DNA of 64,000 bases from Membranipora membranacea (lineage: Eukaryota > Bryozoa > Gymnolaemata > Cheilostomatida > Membraniporidae): contig OU612071.1 in assembly GCA_914767715.1 (NCBI GenBank), positions 11,887,493 through 11,951,492 on the forward strand, written 5' to 3'. How positions within the stretch are numbered: position 1 is the stretch's first letter; each line of letters opens with the position of its first letter. Made by a program: the position numbers and the translations under genes. The notes under the pieces are model-generated. The model saw only the letters and a list, made by a program, of their open reading frames with translations. It was not told the DNA's origin and made no database searches. This document shows positions 1-9,700 of this stretch, one piece after another.

Positions 1-738
1 TTTAGATGCTAGTGACAAACCGATCAAACCTGTCACATCAGGGCCAGTGTTCAAGGTACCGTAATGTGGCTGCAAACCAGCTAGCATCACTGTTTGTTCA
101 ATTTGTTGGTTAAATGACAGTGAGGTCCTTCAATTGAAAACTGCCAAAATCATTATCTGATCATTCATGCTGAGAGGACAAAAACTACCTCAGGTCCAAA
201 ATCCAAATCATTCACTGATTGGTGAAATTATCAATCTTCCAAGTGAGAAAGATTTGAAAATATTAGCCAAAAGAGGCAGAGGACTTAAACTGACGATGAG
301 GATCTGAGTACAGAGAAAACTTAACACGGACTACTAGTGTGTTGTTCATGTGTGACTCATATCTAATCATGTTAATGTATGGACAGCTACCGGAAATCCT
401 CGTATTGATATGTTGTCGGATATCCGGACATACCTTGTCGGCTTTGGCCAGGCCAAAACTAGATCATAGTTTTGTACCAAACAGTCAATTGAAATGAGCG
501 AATAGCAGATTCTTTTACTGACAATAACATGTGCAATAACGAGACAATTTTTATCAAATTACCACTTCACCCCCTTCCTGTCATATCTTTTTTCTAAATA
601 ATAATGTAGTCGTGTATTTTATTAGCTGAAGGACGAGCCTAAGGGAGACAGGATCGGGAGAGAGTTAGCTGAAAAAGTGGCTAAATAACACAGAGATAAA
701 AAAGCTCAGGCTGTGGAGAGGATTAAGCGTCTCAACAC
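1..738 (+). pseudogene. ESS2: ESS2 (DGCR14) C-terminal exons, copy 1, broken
   Basis: Two exons of an ESS2-like gene are visible. The first runs from the window edge to 55 and ends in SGPVFK before a GTACCG donor; the second is 626-738 after a TTATTAG acceptor and encodes DRIGRELAEKVAK followed, after a stop, by AQAVERIKRLNT. This matches the conserved ESS2 block that in vertebrates reads TPGPAFKI...RRERLGLKMANEAAAKNRAKKQEALRR (from memory of the family). ESS2 is a nuclear protein associated with spliceosomal C complexes. Two lesions are visible: codon 686-688 is TAA where the other two copies have CAA, and the donor after 738 reads AT instead of GT. Upstream exons lie outside the window. The rest of the C-terminus was not found downstream. 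A truncated functional product cannot be excluded. Confidence 0.7.
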
Positions 739-739
739 A

Positions 740-1844
740 TATGTTTCCCTATATAGATAAGCTAGCATGGTACAGATTGACTGTGTCTGGCAAAAACATA
801 TAGGGATTTAGAATTGAGAGTGGCTCAGTTGAATTGACCCAGCCATCCCTTCACATCGATAAAAGCCCAGGGTTCACATGCTGCTGTCGAGCACTCACTA
901 CTTGTATTTACCTCCCAGTCACAAATTTATGTCATGTCACTCATAGTATCTGTGCAGTTAAACTCAGCAAGTGTTAATTGGGCACAAGGATATTTCAACT
1001 TTAGCAACACCCCCTTTTTTTGTAACTTTATAACATTCCCACAACCAAAGATTTTCAAGGGAAGAAACTGAGAATACTGTTTTTTTTGCATTGAAGTGAG
1101 ACTGAACTGAACGAATTGAACATTTGAGCTCTTTGAGTGTAGGTATTTCCATGCAACGAACAGCTGGAAATTTGTTCAAGCCTGTCCCATGGAAACACAA
1201 TGATTTCTTATCGTCATCCCATTCCAATATTGTTCTGCCTCTGTGTTTCAGAATGACAGCGGAGCAACTGGTTTGACCATGAAAAATGTGGTCCTTCAAA
1301 CCTTGCGACTGGAGACATTGTCATAATGTAACCAAGAGAAATCTAAGCTGGCATATAAGGTGTTGGTATACACTACACAGAGGGCAGTGTGATAGCAGAA
1401 TTAAATATCACCTGGAATCTAGAACCGAGAATGAGTTTCTATAAAAGTACCATGGAACCGTGCTGAAAAAATTTAAAAAATTCATCCTAGGGGCCACACA
1501 ATGATGACAGAGTGGTTGGCGACAAAGCAATACCCATGACCATGATTCATCGAGATAAAAACGGCATATATATGTCGCAACAGCGTGATATTATTTTGAT
1601 AATGTTGCTGAACTTTCAAATAATATGACATGCACCACCATGCTTTGAAAAAGAGCACAAAAAATAAAAATTGTTCTCCTTGATAAGTCAATGTCTTCTA
1701 GGACCACATATAACCCATACCTTTACGTAAAAATATTGTAAAAGGGTTATTAGTATGTATCATTGTTTAGATCTTAACCCCCGATTCAATTCAATTGCAA
1801 CTTTTGTCTTTATTAGCTGAAAATCTTTTAGTTTTGTTGAGCGT
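740..1844. other. Intergenic/intronic DNA, duplicated at 55240-56200
   Basis: I see no convincing exon here. The stretch is nearly identical to 55240-56200, apart from about 128 bases near 1059-1195 that are absent from the second copy. Short open frames on the minus strand (for example around 964-1299 and 1482-1691) occur in both copies but match nothing recognisable and contain no splice-consistent structure. Further ESS2 C-terminal exons would be expected here if the locus were intact; none was found. Confidence 0.5.
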
Positions 1845-2202
1845 GGTTCACATTGTCCCAGATGACATAGGATGCCATCCCAGATGCTTATCCCAGATAG
1901 TCACAGTCTTATGTTCACATTATAAACTTCATCCTAGACTAGCAATTAGGTTTTTGTTTGGGATAGTGCCGGGATAATGTTCACATTGTTTAGGATCGTC
2001 CCAGATCGTCCCAGATCATCCCAATGTGTGGTTCACATAGCACCCAGAAGTAAAAGGAGTCCGGGTCCGTTTTGAAAAGTATCGGGAAAGTTTGACGCTT
2101 ACGAACTTTCCAGATACAGTCCCAGACGGACCCAGACAGACTGGGATTGCGTCATTTTCATGTTCACATTGACTGGGATGGTTGACTGGGACAATGTGCA
2201 CC
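1845..2202. mobile_element. MITE-like element with GGTTCACATTGTCCCAG termini
   Basis: The left end reads GGTTCACATTGTCCCAG and the right end is its near-perfect reverse complement, CTGGGACAATGTGCACC. Internally, short GTTCACATTG and GATCGTCCCAGATC motifs recur, so much of the element is subterminal repeat. No transposase frame is present, which fits a non-autonomous DNA element. It is also present in the paralogous segment (56201-56548), so it predates that duplication. Confidence 0.65.
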
Positions 2203-2873
2203 AGCCATTACCTTCTGAGAGTGAGTTCAAAGTCTACCAAATTTTTGGCAAGAGACGTCACTATCATGACTTGACTGTGCACATACCTTGTACAGAATTA
2301 CTGCCACTTGCATTAAATTGGAATTGGCTTTGCAATGCTATCTGATTGACACAAGAAAAATCATTTCAACTTTGATGAATCTGATTTGCTTCATTTCCTG
2401 CCATGGCATGATGGTTTGAGATAAAACAATAGTGCTATCGATGATCACTAATGAAATGATTATTTTCACGTAGAATAGTATTAAAACCTAACTATGATTG
2501 TCTTCAACTCTGCTGACTTAAGATATGCTGCCTTACTGCTACAACTGGGTACACCCTCATTCTTTGATTCAGCACATTTTAGGACCATTCAGTCATTCTG
2601 TTTTTTTCCTGCCATCAAAATTGCTTGTTACGTCCTTTTTAGAGCACGTCTTGTTTTGCAGCTTCATCTGGCCTACATCCCTCTTTAAGCGTTTTGAGCT
2701 CCTAATGGTTGTTTTCAAATATTATTTGAGATTGACAGTTGTATAAAGCATACCGCCTTGATTCTGAAACCTGACCGTTGCACTAAAAGCAAATAATCCT
2801 ACGATGCATTAGGTCAAGTTTATCCAATGTGAAGAATTCATAAACTTTAATTTCATAGACTAAGCCGCTATCT
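2203..2873. other. Non-coding, duplicated at 56549-57220
   Basis: No exon can be supported. The block is a close copy of 56549-57220. Short open frames (2494-2746) persist in both copies but have low-complexity, untypical composition and no plausible splice context. Confidence 0.45.
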
Positions 2874-2876
2874 ATT

Positions 2877-3215
2877 CACTATGGTTCCATGGATCGATTA
2901 TGTAAGGATTTCGGTAGTAATCGCCCCATGGAAATGGCATTAAAGTCAAATTCCGATTGTGACGAATGACTTTTTGGACGGGAATATCCAAACCGTGTTT
3001 ATTCGACGCATTGCCTAATTGGCGTCGTGGCTGAATGGTTAGCGGCGTTGCACACAATGCCTTCAAAGGGATTTCATGCGGGAGGCCGGGGTTCAAATCT
3101 CGGTCGCGGCAGATTCTTTTCATGTTTTTCCCATCATGGGAATGGTTAGAATCCACTGGATTCTAACCATTCGAAATTGGAGTGAACCACAAAATCGACC
3201 CATGGAACCATAGTG
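2877..3215. mobile_element. TIR element (CACTATGGTTCCATGG) carrying a tRNA-like module, absent from the paralogous site
   Basis: A 339-bp insertion flanked by the 3-bp direct repeat ATT (2874-2876 and 3216-3218). Its ends are perfect 16-bp inverted repeats, CACTATGGTTCCATGG and CCATGGAACCATAGTG. The otherwise identical duplicate near 57220 reads straight through with one ATT, so this is an empty-site-proven insertion younger than the duplication. About 3022-3112 resembles a type II tRNA gene (A box GTGGCTGAATGG, B box GGTTCAAATCT) on the plus strand. No protein-coding capacity was seen. Confidence 0.8.
3022..3112 (+). repeat. tRNA-like (Ser/Leu type) module inside a TIR element
   Basis: The sequence has a D-arm-like GGCTGAATGGTTAGC, a hairpin at the anticodon position, extra variable-arm length and a T-arm with GGGTTCAAATCTCGG. 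The outer acceptor stem does not pair well, so I treat it as a tRNA-derived Pol III promoter module and not a working tRNA gene. Confidence 0.5.
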
Positions 3216-3440
3216 ATTGTAAGTTTCAAAGATATGCAATACAAAAAAAATCCTAAATAGCGAGCTTGACTCAAAGAATGAAAGCAAAGTGTGCTAGGTG
3301 GAATTTGGTATTATTAAGACAATATTACGTAGTAACTAGCATTAATTAGTTTTCATCAGGGAGTTACAGAGACTCCTTGGTTTTCATGAACAGCTCACAA
3401 AGGACTACATGCACTTTTATTCAGTTGACATAATAGAGTT

Positions 3441-3520
3441 TAGCCTATCTTGACAAGCTTTGTTCGGTGGGGGGGGGGGGGGGTTAACCCCCACCGAACA
3501 AAGCTTGTCAAGACAGGCTA
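3441..3520. repeat. Foldback hairpin with poly-G/poly-C core
   Basis: The left arm TAGCCTATCTTGACAAGC and right arm GCTTGTCAAGACAGGCTA enclose TTTGTTCGGTGGGG and its complement, forming an almost perfect 35-bp-arm hairpin about 60 bp upstream of the first coding exon of gene A. The same hairpin is at 57448-57528 before gene B. Single arms occur at about 16573, 45150 and 49070, so this is a dispersed element. The homopolymer core differs in length between copies. Confidence 0.75.
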
Positions 3521-3579
3521 CATAGAGTTATGCATGACACGAAGAGAATCCAACAATCAAACAAACCGATGAAAGAAAG

Positions 3580-3776
3580 ATGCCTAGACAAGGACGAGAA
3601 AGCTCTCTCAACAAGAATAAGGTGTTAATCGCTGGGTTGACACTGCTGCTTGTATCTGGATTCATCCTTGTAGGAGCGTGCTGTGGGCTTGTACTCACCC
3701 AACTGGAAACTCAACATGAAGATGAGCGACATGGAAGGAAAGATTCGTCAAAATACTGACACAATCAACGACCTAG
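3580..3776 (+). CDS. Gene A exon 1: cytoplasmic tail and transmembrane helix
   Basis: The exon opens with MPRQGRESSLNKNK, then a 25-residue hydrophobic run ending near GLVLTQLE, and closes at a GTAAGA donor in phase 1. The ATG used is the one that keeps frame with the helix; an ATG 10 bases upstream is in another frame. The basic residues before the helix predict N-in/C-out topology. Deletion of two bases relative to gene B breaks the frame just after LTQLE. Confidence 0.7.
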
Positions 3777-6700
3777 GTAAGATAATACCACAATCACAGT
3801 CTAAAGATCATCAAATACCCTCGTAGGGGAGTATTTGACTTGAATGAAGATATGTTTAGTTAACTTCATGCAAGCCTGCACCAAGTGTCAGCTAGGTGGT
3901 AGCTTTTATAGAATAATACTTGACCACTCTAGGGCGCATTTCTTCAGATCTTGTGACTGCTGTGTATTATAGTGCATTGAACGGTATTTATTTCAAATTT
4001 AACCAATCGTCAATGCTAAAATATGTTGCAAAATTGATTGAAGATTGTAATAATGATGATACATACATGATTTTCATTATTTCAACGTAAAAACAGGGAT
4101 GAAATTTAACTCTCAACTTTGTTACATTGCAGCTCAAAATTTCATTCATTTGTGTGTTATGTATATGCATAGTACGTGGAGTGGAAGCGCTACATCTTGG
4201 CCAAGCCATGCCAAGTTTTTCCAGGTCCAACTTGGTCCAATTCAAATTAGATTCCATTCAATCCTAAACTAGGCCAACACAGGAGGTAAATACACCCAAA
4301 GGTGCTGGGGGCTTATGCAAGGGATCGTGTAAGCTCCCCCAGTGGGACATGAAGCCACAACCGATGGCACCATCTCAACTTTGGAATGGCGAGATGGCGC
4401 TATTGGTTATTTGTTGCCATACAATTCATGACACATGTGTTGTGGGTCCATTCAGTCATGCGCCATGACAAGCAACAAAGGTTTTGTTGTGTGAGCTATC
4501 AACTTAGATTTAAGAAGAAATTCATCCAGTTCATTATTAGCTTCTCATTTTCAATTGTTGTCTCTCTATGTATCACATCATGTCCCCATCATGTTAACAT
4601 GATGTTAATTAATCCAGTGGTTAATAAAGTTCATAATAATAACACGCATGCTTGTAACTATGATAAATATTAGGTTATTGTTGTCAACTTCATGAATGTT
4701 ACTCAAGTAGTTAAGTGTTCTCAAACAAACAAATTTACAACAATTCCGACCAAAACTTAACAAGAACAATTGTTTTGATTAAAGGTTGATTAAAAAATCG
4801 ATGTCTTATCACTCGCCCATCCCAAGGCATGGGCAGCGAAATATTATTGCCTTATTGGCGACGCCGCAATATCTGCACCAATTTGCTCTCTGTTTGCAGG
4901 CAGGTCGGAGCACACCTGGGGGACCAACCAATCCCCAGTAGAAGATGGACTGCAGTGGGATTCGAACCCACGACCTTCAACACTTGCGTGTTGAAGTCCG
5001 GCGCTTTAACCAACTGAGCCACCTCCTACTCCTACTCCGTTGTGGACAATAGTCAGCAACGAGTTGGAAGTTTGTTGAGTTGATGCAATGACTATCATTA
5101 TTATATTTATTAAAGGTGGTACAACAAACTCGCCATATGAAGGCTCGTATCTTATGAATGCTCGCATTGATACCCTGTCCACAAAAGCGAATGATGATTA
5201 TCAGATGCTACAGCGATTCGGTGAGAACCATTAACTCATATAGCTCTGCGCCTATCTCAGTTCTTAAATTCAATCATTATTGGGTAGTGTCTGTAATAAC
5301 AGGGTAGTTTCAATACCAAAAAATGCAATAATGTATGGTTTAAAATATGAAATTGCCTTTGTACATTGAAAAAACTTGGAACGCAAGGGTCTCGTAAATC
5401 ACAGGTTGTGCACAAATTGATTCAAAGCAAGCTACGGGCAAGTAGCAAAATAATTGAGAACATCTGCAGGCACCACAGACCCAGTTCCATGCTTTATCTT
5501 CCTTTAACACTTTCATCTTCTTTTCCAGGGGGAACAGAACACCTTGCGAAATACCAAGGATTGTAGATATTGCAGCCTTTTGTGAGGCACATTGCCTTGT
5601 CAAGCGTCCACTTATTTGGTTTAAGTGGCCGCGTGACAAGGCTAGAGGCTTAATAAATGAAGTTGGAAAATTAAAATTTTCAAATTGTTTTTTTTATTTG
5701 TAGAACGTTACATGAATCAGAGTTTGGCAGAAATCACGAAGCAGCAAAAGGAGAGTGACAACGTATTTCAAAATCTCAGTGAGGGTTTGCTATATACCAT
5801 TCCACTCCATGACATCATCAGTTCCTGAATTCCATAGCAACACGTTCAATATAGTCATAGTTTCATACCAAAAGTCGACTTGGATCATTGAATAGTGCAT
5901 TATTAGCAATCAAGCAGCTGTATTGTAGCAGAAAAGTTGTAAAGATTGTCAGCCACTATAGGCCAGGTCGTCAGCGACGGTCCTACTCAATCTTTCAGGT
6001 TAATTCACTTCAATCAAGACGAAAGTTACTGTCAAGTGACAGCAGGGAGAATGGTGACAGGGTATAGTGATGTTGTTACCATGTTGCACATTGAAATGGC
6101 CAATTGACGGTGAGCTAATGATTCTGTTTTTTGAAGGTTACCCAACCAAACAACCAGGAGGAGACACCACCGTTCAAGGACATCAAGGAGTGAAACATCA
6201 ACTGTACCAGCAACTCGGTGAGAGCTCACAAACTCATAAGATTCTGCGAATATCTCAGTTCTTCAATTTAATCATAATTGGGTGGTTTTACTATTTAACA
6301 TACCCTATAGGAGTTTAGTTTTCGCGGCATTTAGGATTCGCTTTTCGCGTTTTTGCCTAAGTAGCAAAATTAAGTGTATCTTAAATTAAACTCACTCACC
6401 ATAGTTACATAAACAATGTACAATTATACAGGAAAACACCTCTAAACATGCAAGGTTGTGTGGTGTAGTGGTCCAAGTGTCTGCCTTGCTATCAGGTGGA
6501 GGGTTATGCCCTGGGTTCGAATCCCAGCTTGGACATTTTTTTTTTAATTTTCACTAGTAAGCCTACTAGTGAAATTTAGTACTAGCGAATTTTAGTACCA
6601 GGTCCAGATAGCGAAATTAAACTCTATCTAAATTAAACTCCTATATGGTAGATTGATGGAAAGAAGAAAAGCTGCAATGGTGTGTCAGAAAAAATAGAAT

Positions 6701-9700
6701 AGAAATAAAAGTTTTCTCGAGTCTAGATAGACTACGTTCGATTCAGTGATCCTACATTCTGGCGGGTCTTTCAATTAGAATGATCATCGCATTTTCAAGC
6801 AAAGGTATCACTATTACCCCGCTCAAAATTATCGCTGATTTGACCTTTATGCAAGAATAATTTGCTCCCAAGTCGCTCACTCTGAACGTTGTAGCTCTCT
6901 CAATGACTAAGCGATTTGTGGACCAGACCCTAGCGATAAGATCGCAATTTTGGCTGTCTTTAATTGTAATACTCTCCTTGGTCAGTTTAATTCTATTGGT
7001 GAGCCACCTGCACATAGGAAATAGGACCATGTGCTCTCATGTATTTAAAATTAGGAGTCACTATGATTGTAAACCGTGGGAGAAGTCATTGATATACATC
7101 CTTGTATATGCCTGCGAACGCGTGAAGTAGAAACAGAAGTCAGGCTGGCCCTTAGGAGGATGTGATGTATCCTAGAAGCTAGGATGGGTTCTGCATCAAA
7201 TGTAGGGTTGTAACAAACTATGTCCTGATGATGCTGATGCTGAATCATAATAACTTGAATACTTATAATTCTGAGTGATGTTTTAATAATATGATATAAT
7301 ACATAAAGGTGCATTCAAATACCAAATTTATTTCCCTACCATACCCCGATGAGTCTTAATGGTGCTGAATCTTAATAATGACAATCTCAGTATACAGTTA
7401 ATTTTTCTCAAGATATAGGCAATTTCAATATTATTTTGAGACTAGCTTCTATCTACAATGGGAATATGAGGCCATTCTCGCAATCTAATATTCGATTTCT
7501 CTGGATTGCAGCTATGTCACTCGAGAGATTTGAAACAAAGATCAGCAGCCAAGCGACCGAAATTGCCAATTTCAGAACGGATTTGCAAGCAGCCGACGAT
7601 CGATACAAAGGTACATTCAAATGCCAAAACTATTTCCCTATTATACCCCGATAAGTCTTAATGGCGCTGATTCTAATTAATGAAAATCTCAGTATACAGT
7701 AAATTTCTCTCAAGATATAGGCAATTTCAATACTATTTGGAGACTAGCTTCTATCTACAATGGGAATATGAGGCCATTCTCGCAATCTAATCTCATTTTC
7801 TTTGGATTGCAGCTATGTCACTCGAGATATTGGAACTAAAGATCAGTAACCAAGCAACTGACATTGCAAACCTCAGAACAAATTCACAAGCAGCCGATGC
7901 TTCAATGATCGTAGACATCATATCGCTAAATGAATCTATAAATCATGAAATCTCACTTCTACATACCATGTTGGAAGGAACGGATAACGCCTCTGATAGC
8001 ATGTTGTTCCACAAAGCTAAGTCACATCCTTCCACACCCTCGATAGAGATGATTGACCTACTGCACACCAAGGTTGAGAATATGAGCACTGCAATAGTTG
8101 AGGTTCAAGACTTCCTCCATAACGCTACAGCACTCATGACATCAATCAATGAATTGGGTTCAAAGGACAGAAATCTATTGTATACTCAACTAAACAACTT
8201 CGAAATTCATCTAAATGGTACAAGCCGTGATCAGCAGAATATGCGAGAAAGCATCAACTCCTTGAACACACAGTTAGATAACCTGGAAAAATCCACACCT
8301 ACGGCAATGGATGAAAGCTTGCAAAACTTCGCGAAAATCTTCAACAAGACGCTTGAAAACATTGAATCAAAGATGAACCACCACATTGCGATGATGGAGT
8401 CAATATATGACACGGCCTCGGCTCAGAGGAACTCCTTGTACATACAGTTGAACGAGATGATGGCCTCAATGAACGATTCGGCCTCGGCTGAGAGGAACTC
8501 CTTGTATGTACAGTTAGAAAACCTGGATAAGTCCACTACAATGGCAATGGCTGAAACCTCCCAACACATCTCGAACATCAACATGACAATTAATCAACAG
8601 ACAGCAATGATGGAGTTGATGAATGACTCAGCGATGGTTGAGAGGAAAACCTTGTACACACATTTAGACAACCTGAATGAGTCAACAACCACGGCGATGG
8701 ATGAAGCCGCTCGAAACATCTCGAACATCAGCTTGAAAATTAATGAACAGACATCAATGTTTGAGTTGATGAATCATTCGGCCTCCGCTGAGAGAAACTC
8801 CTTGTACGTACAGTTAGAAAACCTGAATGATTCAACAACAACGGCGATGGATCAGTTGTATACTCAACGAAACACCTTCTTAACACATCTTAATGAGCTC
8901 ACAACAATAGCGATTGATGAAAACATGGACTTCTCAAGTGCCTCTGCTTTGGTACAACCCTACTTTTGTAAGTTAATTGAGTCATTCATATGCAATTTGA
9001 TCCCTCGTTTCGAATCGGAGGCATCTAATGATTTGTCCTATTCTGATATGAATGAATGCGATTTTCCTGATGAATTTTAGGTTATGTATTATGAAACGCA
9101 GCCATAGGTCATCCTTGTTGGGACAATTCTGGCAGGAAGAGCGTCCATGAGCAAGGGCTCCTGTGTACCAAAATTAGTCATTGGGTCATTATCAAGTTGT
9201 TATTATGCATTGCTGTCCCCAAGTACTCATGTTAAACACTAGGTTCCGCTCCAAAAGTGTGTCATTGGTTACCATATTTTGTCACGATATCAAATCAATC
9301 ATCCTCTAGCAGTCCATTGTGTCGAAACTATAATGGTAAGGGATGTCGATCATTGTGCTCGAAATTTACTGAGAACTTTGCGTGTTTTTCTGCTCATGCA
9401 ATGCAATCAAGACTTTATTGATAATGTCCAATAACCATGACCTTTTGCTAAAAGACCTTTCATAGAGCCATGATTCTTGGCTAGATGCTAAAGTGGATTA
9501 TGATCTCATCACTGAGGTTGGGCACCTTAACTCTATCGTGCTATTCTCAGGCACTTTCGCATATAAGGCCTTTATGGCGATCCCTCATGTCGATCCTCAA
9601 TGTTGATGCTGTAAAGTTTGTGATAATCTTCAATGCATTTTTACAACATTAAAACGTCGACGATCAGTACTACATAGGGTGAATAATGATTATAATTATG

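Noticed and set aside
2872-3156. 94-codon minus-strand frame as a gene
   Set aside because: Entirely inside the 339-bp TIR insertion and antisense to its tRNA-like part.
6455-6535. Functional tRNA gene in intron
   Set aside because: Occurs in three copies at the same position of a TIR element, and the cloverleaf is imperfect.
6752-7030. 92-codon minus-strand frame, also at 60014-60292, as a conserved gene
   Set aside because: It is made of the GTCTTTCAAT MITE; conservation reflects the recent duplication.
7051-7314. 87-codon minus-strand frame as a gene
   Set aside because: Intronic to gene A, present in gene B only because of the recent duplication, and no recognisable domain.
8968-9080. 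Gene A stalk exon continuing to the stop at 9080
   Set aside because: Gene M stops at once after its donor and all three paralogues share a GT donor whose use joins in frame to the CUB-like exon.
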